A DNA stretch of 64,000 nt. It comes from Botryosphaeria dothidea (Eukaryota > Ascomycota > Dothideomycetes > Botryosphaeriales > Botryosphaeriaceae). Of the stretch, positions 15,073-26,395 are shown piece by piece. The notes under the pieces were generated by a model, which worked only from the letters and a program-made list of their open reading frames with translations, was not told the DNA's origin and ran no database searches. The stretch is from the NCBI GenBank assembly GCA_011503125.2, contig WWBZ02000062.1, forward strand, positions 992,001 through 1,056,000, read 5' to 3'. The position numbers and the translations under genes were made by a program. Each line of letters starts with the position of its first letter. Position 1 is the stretch's first letter.

Positions 15073-16011
15073 ATGAGCTCGAAATATAGGGATCTTGTGG
15101 TGGTGGCCTGCCACGCTATATTTCTTGGTAACCCCGAGACACTCGCTTGCGATGTATATTCGCCGCTCCAGTGGAATCTGCAGCCCTTCCAACAGCCTTG
15201 TGGAAACAAGCCCGGAGAGCATGAAACATTCTTGCGGCACATCCAAGCTGGCTTAGACATTTTGTCTTACGGCGCCATCAAAGACAGCAGCATCTTGATA
15301 TTCTCCGGCGGGGTCACGGCCAGTCGTATTAAACTAAGCGAAGCTCGTAGCTACTATAATGCGGCTGTCGCACTGACAAAAGCTTCTGCACGAACTGAAT
15401 CATGTACTGAAATGCTCGGTTCGAGGATCTTGCTGGAAGAAAACGCGACAGACAGTTTTCAGAATCTGTTGTTTTCTATTTTGCTGTTCCGAAGAACGAC
15501 GGGAAACTATCCAGAGACCATTACGGTCATCACGCACGCTTTCAAAACAGAGAGGTTCATGGTGAGTCATTTATTCGGAATATTCCGTATTATCTCCGAG
15601 ACAGTCCTTGAGTACGTGGTGTGGAAGACTGTGAATTCTGATAAAACACCAGATATCGCACGCCAACGCTATCCGATGGCCGCAAGAAAGCATTCGAGTG
15701 CAGGGCATCAATCCAGTCATGTCAGGTGGGCAACTCTGTGAAAGAAATTCTTCGTATGCATGGCTTACCAATGCGCAGTGAGTGATTATGAGAACACATT
15801 AAGCGGTGAGAAGCGCGCATTTGATTCATGGAAAGAAGATTTATACGGCGCGCGGCCGCCCTTGAGCTCGAAGCGCGATCAAAGAGGATGGCGAAAAACA
15901 TCAATGAACGCATTAGGTGATGGTTTTGAGGAAGAGGTCAAGAAACTTCTGAAGTATGATGGAGGAGAGAATGGTCAAACATTGTTCGAGGGCTCTTTGC
16001 CTTGGTGCTGA
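15073..16011 (+). CDS. DUF218-family (YdcF-like) protein
   Basis: Three exons, 15073-15561, 15653-15725 and 15779-16011, give 264 residues. The start MSSKYRDLVVVACHAIFLG, the GAIKDSSILIFSGG strand-loop, SEARSYYN, an acidic ENATDSFQN and the ITHAFKTERF strand are the usual DUF218 order. Splicing restores ISHANAIRWPQ and VQGINPVMS, then SGEKRAFDSWKEDLYGARPPLSSKR, which is the typical ending of the fungal members. Bacterial DUF218 proteins include YdcF and the envelope protein ElyC, but no reaction is established for the fungal group. No signal peptide or TM helix is seen, so it is probably cytosolic. Confidence 0.85.
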
Positions 16012-16614
16012 TAGAGGAAAGTCCGGGTTGAACCAGTGGGTTGCTGATGGCCCGATGATGGCGAACTGAAATTTTTTTTCCTGGAGAAATAGACATAGTA
16101 GAGCACTTCTTCCGCAGATCGTGTGAGTTTGAGTTTCGCATTGTTTGGATTTTTCTTGCGATAGGTCGAAATGTTGAGATGCTCTCGACATTGTAGCTTG
16201 GATTATTGCTCTGCACGCACATTAATGAAGAGGATGGCTCTGTAATTATTCCAGATCATACGGCGATATGTTGCAATCATGTTTTAGGAAGTCGACGACT
16301 ATTTTTGAAGAGCTCGCGTGTGCGATGACCGTGCTGGATGGGCATGTCAATGCAGTAGGTGCCTGGAGCGGCAACCGGCCCTAGTCTTGGCGCTTCGGAG
16401 GGGCCAAGTGACGCACTCTCTACTACTGATCACCTCCTCCGCTTCCGCAACCTCTTTACGCCGCACACGCCTGGCGCGATCTACCTCACTGGAGCCCGGC
16501 TCTGCTCTCTATTTGCGCTTCATCACTCTCCCGCTGCACGCTCCGGGTCTCGTCGCACTTCCTTTCCGACTCTCGCTGTTGCCGCCGCCGCCCAGGCACC
16601 GCCCCCCGCCCAAG
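16012..16614. other. Intergenic, UBC12 promoter side, no gene seen
   Basis: Between the DUF218 stop and the UBC12 ATG. Pyrimidine-rich sequence near 16480-16610 suits a UBC12 5' UTR. No other gene supported. Confidence 0.55.
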
Positions 16615-17345
16615 ATGCTCAAGATATGGTCTATGGTTCGCCGACAACCCAAACGCGGAAAATAACTGCATCTGCTGGGTCGCTAACAGCCTGCGCAGAA
16701 GCAGAAGCAGCAGCAGGAAGAAAATGCTGCTGCAGGCCAAAAGAAGAAGAAGGTCACAGCTGCTCAGCTGCGAGTACAGAAAGGTGCGCTGATCCGCCCC
16801 CGCCACCAGCAATGATGGCGCGTTCTGACTCTAGCTTCCTCAGATCTTTCCGAACTGTCGCTAGGCTCGACGATGAAAACTGAATTTCCAAACCCTGACG
16901 ATATTCTTAACTTCGTCCTGACCATCGAGCCGGACGAAGGTATGTACAAGGGCGGCCGCTTCAACTTCAACTTCTCCATCAACCAGAACTTCCCCCACGA
17001 TCCGCCCAAGGTCAAGTGCACACAGAAAATCTACCACCCCAATATCGACCTGGAGGGTAATGTCTGCTTGAATATCCTGCGTGAAGATTGGAAGCCTGTG
17101 CTCAACCTGAACGCCGTGATCGTTGGTTTACAGGTGAGTGGAGACTATTTCTGCTCAAGACCAGGGCCCTGATGCTGATGGCCAAACAGTTCCTTTTCCT
17201 CGAGCCCAACGCATCGGATCCGCTGAACAAGGAGGCTGCCGAGGACCTCAAGTCGAACCGGGAAGGCTTTAAGCGCAACGTGCGGTCTTCGATGACAGGC
17301 GGACAAGTCAAGGGGCAGTCGTTCGACCGCGTGCTGGTGAAGTGA
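16615..17345 (+). CDS. UBC12: NEDD8-conjugating enzyme E2 (UBC12)
   Basis: Four exons, 16615-16635, 16699-16783, 16844-17133 and 17190-17345, give 183 residues, the same length as human UBE2M. It takes NEDD8/Rub1 from the Uba3-Ula1 E1 and passes it to cullins, activating SCF-type ligases. The first exon is only 21 bases and encodes MLKIWSM, the N-terminal peptide that docks on the E1. A lysine-rich linker and [10 protein letters not shown] follow, then the E2 core with [15 protein letters not shown], catalytic Cys110. [21 protein letters not shown] is the family signature. The donor of intron 1 (GTTCGC) is weak, so exon 1 is chosen partly from the family pattern. Confidence 0.93.
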
Positions 17346-17956
17346 AGGGACGATACAAGCATTCTATAAAGGTGCGAGCGAGCATTAGGGCAGGGCGTAT
17401 CTGGAGCTGGCGTCTTTGAATGGGAATGCTGGGCTTCCTGCAACTGGCACCCAGCGATTGGGGTTATGATCGAATAGAGTCTGTATACCAATGAGAAGCA
17501 ACAAGAGATGCACGTGCTGGCTGGGAAACTAGCAGTTGAGGAATGAAGGAAATGCGAGCGTCGGGCACCGCTTAGCTTTTTTGCAGGACATGCACCAACG
17601 ATACGGCTTTATGCAGCGGGGAATGGTACGCACGTCTGCTTCATGGTGCCGCAGCGCGGTTACACACGATCGATACTCTGCCTGTGCGTTTATGAGATTA
17701 AACAAACCAACACGACACGCATACGATGCCGGAAATAAAATAGACGACTCGGCGACACTTGTAAATGCGGCCGTAGGTATTGGTCGAGTTACACGTGACA
17801 TGTCTCTGCTCCGATCTCGGCGGAGCTCGGGCGCGCTACACGGCGGCAGAATTCACCCAGTCCCCAGATTTTTGATGTCGTGAATCACACCTTGCACACC
17901 TCATCCCATCCTCTCCCCTCATCCCCAAGCGCTCTCTTTGCTGCTTTACCTTCGCA
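17346..17956. other. Intergenic, no gene seen
   Basis: 3' flank of UBC12 and promoter of the ketol-acid reductoisomerase gene. Nothing else recognised. Confidence 0.55.
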
Positions 17957-19395
17957 ATGGCTTCCCGCACTGCTTCCAGGGCCCTCCGCGCCTCCGCCAG
18001 GCAATTGGCCGCTCCTTCCGTCCAGCGCCGCACCTTCGTCTCTGCTCTCAATGCCGCGACCAAGGGCGCTGCTGCTGCTGCCCCCCGCGCCGCCGTTGCT
18101 CTGCCCAAGCAGCAGACCCGCGGCATGAAGACCATTGACTTCGCCGGCACCAAGGAGGTGGTCTACGGTGCGTTCTGAATCCCGCGCACGTCCGCCGCCG
18201 ATTGCTAACACGTAGCTTCCAGAGCGTGATGACTGGCCGAGGGAGAAGCTCCACGTGAGTCACTTAAGCATTTCTGACATCGAAACACTTGTTGACATGT
18301 CTGCAGGACTACTTCAAGAACGACACCCTCGCCCTCATCGGCTACGGCTCCCAGGGCCACGGCCAGGGTCTTAACCTCCGTGACAACGGCCTGAACGTTA
18401 TCATTGGTGTCCGCAAGAACGGTGCTTCGTGGAAGGAGGCCCAGCAGGATGGTTGGGTCCCCGGCAAGAACCTCTTCGAGGTTGACGAGGCCATTTCCCG
18501 CGGTACCATCGTCATGAACCTTCTGTCCGATGCTGCCCAGTCTGAGACCTGGCCCGCCATCAAGCCCCAGCTCACCAAGGGCAAGGTAAGCTACTCCGAA
18601 ATTCGGGTGGTGGTGGTGTGAGCAGCCTGATTGACTGATGATTCAGACCCTCTACTTCTCTCACGGTTTCTCTCCCGTCTTCAAGGACCTCACCAAGGTC
18701 GATGTCCCCAAGGACATTGATGTCATCCTCGTTGCCCCCAAGGGCTCCGGCCGCACTGTCCGCTCCCTTTTCAAGGAGGGCCGTGGCATCAACTCCTCCG
18801 TTGCTGTCTACCAGGATGTCACCGGTAAGGCCGAGGAGAAGGCCATTGCTCTCGGTGTCGCCGTTGGCTCTGGTTACCTCTACAAGACCACCTTCGAGAA
18901 GGAGGTCTACTCTGACCTCTACGGTGAGCGTGGTTGCCTGATGGGTGGTATCCACGGTATGTTCCTTGCTCAGTACGAGGTCCTCCGTGAGCGTGGCCAC
19001 AGCCCCAGCGAGGCCTTCAACGAGACCGTTGAGGAGGCTACCCAGAGCTTGTACCCGCTCATTGGCGCCAACGGCATGGACTACATGTACGCTGCCTGCT
19101 CCACCACCGCCCGCCGTGGTGCCATCGACTGGAGCAAGAGGTTCCAGGAGGCCCTGAAGCCCGTCTTCAACGACCTGTACGACTCTGTCGCCAACGGCAG
19201 CGAGACCCAGAGGTCGCTCGACTACAACAGCCGCCCCGACTACCGCGAGCTGTACGAGAAGGAGATGGAGGAGATCCGCAACCTCGAGATCTGGAGGGCT
19301 GGCAAGGCTGTCCGGTACGTAATCCTTCTATATTGTTTGTTGCTGGCTTTCATCTGACGAACCTGAACAGCTCTCTCCGCCCCGAGAACAACTAA
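17957..19395 (+). CDS. ILV5: Mitochondrial ketol-acid reductoisomerase (branched-chain amino-acid synthesis)
   Basis: Five exons, 17957-18167, 18223-18254, 18307-18585, 18647-19314 and 19371-19395, give 404 residues. It converts 2-acetolactate or 2-aceto-2-hydroxybutyrate with NADPH and Mg2+ in isoleucine, valine and leucine synthesis. The first 60 residues, rich in Arg/Ala/Ser with RRTFVSALNAATKG and ending in RGMKTI, are a mitochondrial targeting sequence. IGYGSQGHGQGLNLRDNG is the NADPH-binding loop, and GERGCLMGGIHGMFLAQYEVL and MDYMYAACSTTARRGA belong to the all-helical metal-binding domain. Exon 2 is only 32 bases. Codon use is strongly biased to C-ending codons, as expected for high expression. 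The yeast protein also helps maintain mtDNA; that is not visible here. Confidence 0.96.
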
Positions 19396-21343
19396 GCGAA
19401 GCAGCCTACTATGGATTAAGGAGATTCATTGTGGCAGACATCGAGCCAATGCAGGTGGGAATGTACGACAATCGCTGATCCGGGAGCCTTTTTACTAGAC
19501 TGGGCGCGGCTTTTTGGCGGGATACTGTATTTTCAGGTTTCTTATGGGGATCAAAAGTAAATCACTTGAATGCGGTTTTTGGAATGCGAGATTTTCATCG
19601 TCAGCGGGATACTCAACATCAGGCGTTTTCAAGCCTAGTCAATTCGTTTGACATTGCATCTGAATGGCTGTGCCAGAAGAACGTGAACCACTTGTGGGAC
19701 GTTGACTCACTCTATTAGATTCCGCGTCCAACCTGTGAGTCCGCATATTCACGGAAGCCTACTTCAGTGTTTCAGCCATCGCGATAAAGCATTCTGACAC
19801 ATTCATCAGATAAGTCAGCCAGACCCCATGCGTCAGTAAGCGAGGACTTGCAGCAATCTGCTCAGGCTTTGGCTTTTAGCCTCGTGGGCTTCGCACCTGC
19901 TTGCTGCGGCTTGGGGATCGTCGTCCTAGACCATTCATATCCTGTTGCCAAATCACAGCGAGATAGTCTGCAGAATGATCGATGCAGCTTTTCGGAGCAT
20001 ATGGCCAACCCAGAACGAAGAACGGCGTCGCCGAGATGGCTTCGCCCAGTTCGGTGGGGTGACAAGGCGCAGATGCATGCAAATGGCCGGGATGCTTCAA
20101 GACGCGACCCTTGAAGGCGATCGCAAGCTTTAGGCTTGAACAGCGATGAGCGAGCCCTAGTCCCCACCGCTGGTTCGAGTGCTTGTCTGCCCATGTTTTT
20201 TTCCCCCGGGGCGTGGTCCAGCAACGAGCAGGGTGCTACCCCAAAAATTACTTCCGTTTTGGCGACACCGTTCGCTCCGGTCGAGGGCGGTGTTAGTCGA
20301 GCGCGCAGCCCCCAGCTAGCACGGACGATCGGTGGAGGCTGTGATTGGATCCGCCTGTTGACTCACGCCCGCCAGCCTCCACTAGCGCTGACGCCGGAGG
20401 GCCGCAGGATGCGGAGCTGAAGAGATTGTGGCCGCTCGTGACGCGAGGGATGGCCGTGGTTAATTGCTTCCCGTTGCTTACCTACCGATATAACCAGTAT
20501 TTTACCCTGATCGACGACTGATGTACAGGTCTAACATGTGCTTGTTGCTCGAGAAATGCAGGCATTGGAATTCGTGGAAGTGCGGGGTCTCGGCGGTCCT
20601 GATCAAAGCTCTCAGGCTTGTGGGTCAAGCGACATGTATAGAATTCGAGGACTTCGTTGATTTGCTAGTGCTTTTCCAGGCGTTGCGTCTTGTTAGAGAA
20701 TTGCAACGAGCATTTGCAAAAACCGCAAGAGAATTTCTGGTTTCGAAGTCTGTCCCAATGACGCAGGCTTTCCGTAAATATTCAAACAGAGCTTCCATTC
20801 TTCTGCACCCTTTCCCGAGTCTTTCGAGCGTAGCTGTCCGCTATCGCCGGGTCGAGGCGGCATAAAACTGTATCAGCCTAGCCATTAGTAGTATGGATCT
20901 TTCCACACCACGGCCACTGTCCGTACGATGTCCAGGTGCCGACGCACGGCTACCACGGCCACCAATTCGTGCTCGAAGTCTAACCAAACTAGGACACCGC
21001 AGCACCCCGACACCGTAGGCAGAAACGTACGTAGAGTTGAAACCGGGCATCCAGCAACTCCATATCAGCCAGCGGTATCCTCAGGCATGTTGAATTTCTT
21101 TCAACTCCCTCTCCTCCTCTTTGCGAGACGTCTAGCCCCTCGTTGCGCCCATCGCGACGTGGCCCCCTCGCTGCCAAAAACCCAAGTTGCGCGGACTGAC
21201 CACCCCATCAGCCGCTTTTCCACCCGTACTATAATCCCAATTCACCCCTTCGGCACTCGACCGACTCCGCTGGCGTGGAGTCACCAGTAGCAATAACGCA
21301 TTTCTGTTCCCACCCCGTCCTCATTACTCCCACTCCTGTCATC
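19396..21343. other. Intergenic, about 1.9 kb, no gene seen
   Basis: 3' flank of ILV5 and promoter of the half-zinc-cluster gene. Short frames such as 20521-20865 (+) lack any recognised domain. I saw no RNA gene or repeat. Confidence 0.5.
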
Positions 21344-23704
21344 ATGAAGGCCTTCCGCATCTCACGTGCTCCGGCTGCCGCCGGCGAGGCTACCTACGAC
21401 GCGTTCGCGAAACTTGTCTTTGAGCCCCCGCTTGAGTCCGACGAACTGTTCGACGCCCTGAGGGAGGCTTATCCGTCCCTGAAGACACATACCGAGAGAA
21501 AGAAGCAGGCCGTCCTGGACTTCCTCATGGAGGAGCGCCAGGCTATTGAGCAAGAGATCACCGCCTTTGTCCAGCAGACCGGAACACCTGCTCCACAGAC
21601 CGACATCTCGTACTCGACAAGACCGTCCCCTGCATTCTCAGCAGCGTCCAGCCTTGATCTTCGCAAGCTCTCGACCTCGAACTCTGCTTCGTCCTCTAGC
21701 TCGTCCAATCGTAGCGCAGGTTCTAGCCCCGAAACCATGTCTCTGAAGGACATGACCTCGGTATGGACCGCCGCAGGACACGGAAAGCCCAAGATTCACA
21801 CCCGCAGATCCATGACGACTAAGGAGAAGGAGGAGTACCGGCGGAGACGGCAGATGAAGGCATGCAAAGAGTGCCGATCTCGGAAGCGGAAGTGTAACCA
21901 CGACCCTTCTAGTGCCTCATCTGCCGCCTCCCCGCATGCAGATGCGAAAGTGAAGAAGCGGACATCTACAGCTGCTCCTTCACATCCGCATTCTCAACAA
22001 TCCTTTCTGAGCGCCGAGTTTGACACCTCCTTTCTCGCCGACTCGATGTCTACCGACAGCCCCATGGACTTCTTAGACTTCTCTCCGGCCACAGGAACTG
22101 AAGGCTCATTCGACGACTTCCTCCTCCTCCCTCAAGACGACTTCTCCTCGATTGACTTCTCCACGGGCCCTCTCTTCCAGCCTGTTTCACACGACTTCTA
22201 CGATCCATTCCTCCGGTCGCAAACACATCAACAATCACATGCCCTCTCGACTGGCTCTAGGTCACCAACTTCCACTTACCAATCATCTGGAATGTCAAGG
22301 TCTGGATCGAACGCAATGACCTTTGACGCGTCACAGAGTTGGAACTTTGATCTAGATCCAACAACAATGGATCTATCAAGTCAGCAGGTGCAACATGCGC
22401 CATTCGCAACTAGCTCGACCGATGGGAAGCAGACAGGCCTGGCTGCAGGCCTATCACCAACTTCACGCCGCTCCCCGACTCAATCGTCTCCAACAGAGCA
22501 GCTATTAATCTCTGCTGATGAGCTAATACCAACACCTGCGGCGAGCCCGGGACTTGTGAGAAGCCCATCCACATCTCTTCGTTTTACGGAGAGCACCCTA
22601 AGGCAAGCTCAGTCCAGCGGTGGCAGGAGCCGCCGGGAAACATGGCAGTCTGCCGCCGAGGCCACGACTGCCACACACACCCTAAACGCTCATACCTCAA
22701 TTCAACTACCGAGCGACCTCGATGTGATACCACATGCATCGCCAGATTGGTTCAACGATGGAAGGAGCGACAACGATGCTCGCCGCGACGGCCTGGTGCT
22801 GGGCACCGATCCCAGCGCTGCCGCCCGCTTCGGCGAGCATGGCTCTTCGCGCGCCCGTAACCTACCAGTGAATGGCGCGGCTGTCAAGATACCTGGAGAA
22901 TTACACTTAATCCCTGAAGGCTACAACAACCGCAGGCATATTGGCCGTTCTTCCGTTTCGGAATCACACGGCCACGAGGGCGAGGCACCACTCTCCTCGA
23001 GAAACCAAACCTCTGTCAATGATCCTCCCTCCAGCAACTCAGTGGCACTAGCAACAGGCCTAGATAATCACTCCACTCCAGCCCGCTTGAGACAATCGAG
23101 GACGACTGTCCTCGACCGCACTGTTGCCAATGGCCAGGTGCAAGAGGTTGTTCGCGATGAACGCCGCGGCGGTGGTAGCGCTGACGTGATCGCTCCTGCG
23201 ACCAACGTGGCTCATTGGGAGACACGTGAAATCTCCAACTCCTCCGCTGACCAGGCTCTTGCGACAAGCAGAGCTTGCAAGGGCAAGAATCCAGATCAAA
23301 CTGTCGCCTCATCTGGTCTCGAGAAGCAGTCCAAGAGGACTCTCTCCGACCAGGCACTCGTCGCCGTCCACACTCGTCCTTCCTCTCCACGCGAAGCTGA
23401 TGGCTCGAGCGTCAATCTACAACGACGCTCTGTGGTGACATCGGAGTCCGATGTCTCAGCACTAGTCTTCGCAGTCGCCTCTGTCGCTTCGACTGTTCTG
23501 GCCTCGGCTGTATCTGCGCTATTCTACTACTCTGGCGCGAGTCGGCAGACGTCTTCGATATCTTCGAGGTTACTAGATAACGCACGGAAAGCCATGGGCC
23601 GACCCAGCGTTCTGAGGCAAGAGAAGGCGAATATCCCTTCTCGAGCGACGGACGTGTGTGTTTCGCTACTGGCTGGGGTAAGCCGCAGTTGCGTGTTTGT
23701 GTAA
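21344..23704 (+). CDS. Protein with half a Zn2Cys6-type cluster and a C-terminal membrane segment
   Basis: Intronless, 786 residues. ATG 21344 is chosen because it sits in a good context (GTCATCATG) and starts the conserved-looking part; upstream in-frame codons contain no ATG. Residues 19-77 are predicted helical (LFDALREAYPSLK...LMEERQAIEQEI). A basic stretch EYRRRRQMKACKECRSRKRKCNHD (165-187) has C174, C177 and C184 in the C-x2-C-x6-C spacing of a Gal4 cluster, but the second three cysteines are absent and Ser/Ala-rich sequence follows. The middle is Ser/Thr/Pro-rich and disordered, with acidic FDDFLLLPQDDF and FLDF patches that look like activation segments. A hydrophobic stretch ALVFAVASVASTVLASAVSALFYYSG (about 706-731) could span a membrane. 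Function unknown; a membrane-tethered regulator is a hypothesis. Confidence 0.8.
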   Translation: MKAFRISRAPAAAGEATYDAFAKLVFEPPLESDELFDALREAYPSLKTHTERKKQAVLDFLMEERQAIEQEITAFVQQTGTPAPQTDISYSTRPSPAFSAASSLDLRKLSTSNSASSSSSSNRSAGSSPETMSLKDMTSVWTAAGHGKPKIHTRRSMTTKEKEEYRRRRQMKACKECRSRKRKCNHDPSSASSAASPHADAKVKKRTSTAAPSHPHSQQSFLSAEFDTSFLADSMSTDSPMDFLDFSPATGTEGSFDDFLLLPQDDFSSIDFSTGPLFQPVSHDFYDPFLRSQTHQQSHALSTGSRSPTSTYQSSGMSRSGSNAMTFDASQSWNFDLDPTTMDLSSQQVQHAPFATSSTDGKQTGLAAGLSPTSRRSPTQSSPTEQLLISADELIPTPAASPGLVRSPSTSLRFTESTLRQAQSSGGRSRRETWQSAAEATTATHTLNAHTSIQLPSDLDVIPHASPDWFNDGRSDNDARRDGLVLGTDPSAAARFGEHGSSRARNLPVNGAAVKIPGELHLIPEGYNNRRHIGRSSVSESHGHEGEAPLSSRNQTSVNDPPSSNSVALATGLDNHSTPARLRQSRTTVLDRTVANGQVQEVVRDERRGGGSADVIAPATNVAHWETREISNSSADQALATSRACKGKNPDQTVASSGLEKQSKRTLSDQALVAVHTRPSSPREADGSSVNLQRRSVVTSESDVSALVFAVASVASTVLASAVSALFYYSGASRQTSSISSRLLDNARKAMGRPSVLRQEKANIPSRATDVCVSLLAGVSRSCVFV

Positions 23705-24508
23705 GGTTCTGTCGAGCGTTTAGCATCTGGCGTTTTGTTTTGGGTATCTTTCCTCATGATTTTTAATTTCGCTGATGGTTTGCTTGTGTTTTCACTGGCC
23801 GGGCGTTTGGTGTTCACGGGTTGGCAACGAAAAGGCCATGTATGTATGTTCTCCCCCCTCGGGGTATGAGGGGGTAGAGGACAATTAGCACGATACCTGG
23901 TTTGGGTGTTGAATGGACGGGATCCTTATTTCACGATTTTCGATAACTGTGATCGTGTTCCCGCCCTGGCAAGCATGCCTCATTTGGCGATCAAAAGTGA
24001 CTCATCAACAAACTGTCCCTCTCGTAGGTTTGCATTCAAACACCTCGACCCTCTTTTATACATGATCGATGCGGACAACAAAACGATAGTTGACATTGGT
24101 ATGGGGAACCACCGGCAAAGATAGTGTTGCTGCAAAAGACATTTCACAGCAATGCCTAAGCAAGGTGTCAAGTAGCGAGTACTCGCTGGGCGAGAGATGA
24201 CCGAAATTCGCATATCATTTCATCGTGATCCTGCAATCGACTTGAAGTCTGTCCATCTTCTTGTGAACAAAGTTCAGCATGAGCCTATACTCTATAAACA
24301 TCTTCCCCACATACACTGTGGTCTAGCTGTGACTCCTTGGCCCCTTTTCCAAGGACGTTTCGTATGCCCCTCCTTCAAACCCAACTCCTGTAGCTCTCTG
24401 CCGGCGGGACTGTACTTTGGAGAGTAGAACAGTATAGCCAATTCTATCTCGTAGGAATTTGCATGTCATCTAATCGACGTGGGTCCGTGTAGATTCCAAT
24501 TGAAGCAT
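23705..24508. other. Intergenic, no gene seen
   Basis: Tail-to-tail region between the half-zinc-cluster gene and the Mim2-like gene, holding both 3' ends. Nothing else recognised. Confidence 0.55.
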
Positions 24509-24892
24509 CTATAGCGAAGCGGCTGCCTCGACGGCTCCGGCGGCCTTGAAGGCGGGCTGGCTCGTGATCTTGACTTCGACGGGGTATTTCCACTCCATGA
24601 ATTTCGCCCAGCCTGCGGAGGACGCGGTTAGCTGCGTTACTTCATCCTGATATCGCTCCCAGAACATACCCCAATATGCGCATTTGCGGCCAAAATACTT
24701 GCCGAGGTAGGGGACAACGACCATGGTCAGGAGCAGCTCGAGCTGTTGCAAGCTCTCTCGCCACTCACGCTCGGCCTCATTCTCATCGTAGTCGAGGCTA
24801 TCGGTGGTGGCTTCGGAGGGCAGCGAGTCAACGTCGTCGTCGGATGAGTTCGAGGGCGGGACGACGAAGGAGGTGGAGTCCATGATGGACAT
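24509..24892 (-). CDS. Small single-TM protein, probably Mim2-like (mitochondrial outer-membrane import)
   Basis: Two exons, 24670-24892 and 24509-24612, joined across a 57-base intron (GTATGT...CTAAC...GCAG), give 108 residues. The intron happens to be open in frame, so an unspliced reading is also possible, but splicing restores CAYWGWAKFMEWKYPVEV. The protein has an acidic N-terminus (DDDVDSLPSEATTDSLDYDENEAEREW), then ESLQQLELLLTMVVVPYLGKYFGRK, one hydrophobic helix ending in basic residues. This arrangement resembles fungal Mim2, which with Mim1 inserts helical proteins into the mitochondrial outer membrane. The assignment rests on remembered pattern only. A second ATG lies three codons downstream. 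Confidence 0.6.
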   Translation of the reverse strand: MSIMDSTSFVVPPSNSSDDDVDSLPSEATTDSLDYDENEAEREWRESLQQLELLLTMVVVPYLGKYFGRKCAYWGMFWERYQDEVTQLTASSAGWAKFMEWKYPVEVKITSQPAFKAAGAVEAAASL

Positions 24893-25296
24893 GGCGGGCG
24901 GGGAATCGAGAACTAGCCGGAAGATACTCGTCGGCCCATCAAGAAGACCGCGGGGACAATGGACGCGGAGGATGCAGCGAGCGGGATGTGGCGAATGGCG
25001 GAGGAGCGACAGGCACGTAACTGCGACGCGCTGGAGCAGGCACCTGGACACAGCTGGTTGACGTAGCGGGGAGGCGCGCGACGGCCGGCCCGGGATATCT
25101 GCGGGTAAACGCGGCTTGGCACACCTAGGTCGGATTTTGCGAACAGTCATAACATTGATTGTCTGAGCGCCGCGGTGGGCAACTCTGGCACGACAAAAGC
25201 ACTGCTAGCTCCGAACCTCACTCCCTCCCCGCCACACCTGAACTCCACCGCCCACAGGCCCGTACACATCCCAGTAGCGCCTGTCTAGCAGCAATC
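24893..25296. promoter_or_regulatory. Divergent promoter between Mim2-like gene and eIF2-beta
   Basis: Only 404 bases separate the two divergent start codons, so both promoters and 5' UTRs must share it. No TATA box is evident on either side. A long open frame on the minus strand continues upstream of the Mim2-like ATG but lacks family support. Confidence 0.55.
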
Positions 25297-26395
25297 ATGG
25301 CGGACACCGAAGTACGTGTCTCTTGCCGTTTTGTCTCCCCACTTACCCCAAGCCTGCGTGCCCCTCTGCCCGATGACGTCCATCGTCTCTAACGGTGTGT
25401 GGTGTGCGCGCAGGTTCAACCTCCCGCCGGCGACGAGCGCAAGCCGCGCAAATCCGTGGCTTTTGCTGATGGCGCCCAGATTGTCGATAGCGACGGCAAC
25501 GTCAAGGATATCAACGGCGCCGGCGAGAACAACACGGCTGAGAGCCATGCCAACGAGGCTGACAAGGCCGTCGATGAGGTGACCGACATGTTCAGCAACC
25601 TGGCCAAGAAGAAGAAGAAGAAGTCGTCCAAGACCAAGGAGGGCGAGGAGGATGCGCCCGCCGCGGATGGCGAGTTCGACCCCTCGGCCCTCAAGAAAAA
25701 GAAGAAGAAGAAGAAGCCCGTCGAGACGGACGACTTCGAGGCCAAGCTGGCCGAGGCTGGTGCCACTGGCGACAAGGAGGAGGAGGAGAAGGAGGAGGAA
25801 GTGCAGGAGGGCGACATGGAGAAGGGCACCGGCATTTTCGCCCACGACGTCACCACGCCTATCAACTACAACCTCCTGCTCAACCGCTTCTTCACCATGC
25901 TGCACTCGCACCACCCCGACCTGGCCTCTTCCGGCGGCAAGAGCTACAAGATCCCCCCGCCGCAGTGTCTGCGTGAAGGCAACAAGAAGACGATCTTCGC
26001 CAACATCTCGGAGATCTGCAAGCGCATGAAGCGTAGCGACGAGCACGTCACCCAGTTCCTGTTCGCCGAGTTGGGTACCAGCGGCAGTGTCGACGGCAGC
26101 CGGCGACTCGTGATTAAGGGTCGTTTCCAACAGAAGCAGATTGAGAACGTGCTCAGGCGGTACATTGGTAGGTCTCCCTGCAACACAAGCTTGAGGAGCG
26201 TTGGCACTAACGCAGTTGACAGTCGAGTACGTTACTTGCAAGACGTGCAGGTCACCCGATACCGAGCTCAACAAGGGAGAAAACCGTCTGTACTTCGTCA
26301 CCTGCAACTCTTGCGGATCCAGGCGCAGTGTCACGGCTATCAAGACTGGTTTCTCTGCCCAGGTCGGCAAGAGAAGGAGGCAGCAGCAGGGTTAG
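25297..26395 (+). CDS. SUI3: Translation initiation factor eIF2 subunit beta
   Basis: Exons 25297-25311 (only five codons, MADTE), 25414-26167 and 26223-26395 give 313 residues. eIF2-beta is part of the GTPase complex that brings initiator Met-tRNA to the 40S ribosome; it binds eIF5 and eIF2B through N-terminal lysine boxes and contacts mRNA. Two lysine blocks, [10 protein letters not shown] and [12 protein letters not shown], are visible where yeast has three. The core has [21 protein letters not shown] and [33 protein letters not shown], and the C-terminal zinc ribbon has CKTC and CNSC with [19 protein letters not shown]. Splice phases agree throughout. Confidence 0.95.

Noticed and set aside
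20521..20865. 114-codon open frame between ILV5 and the half-zinc-cluster gene
   Set aside because: No homology pattern, no splice partners, and composition like surrounding intergenic DNA.
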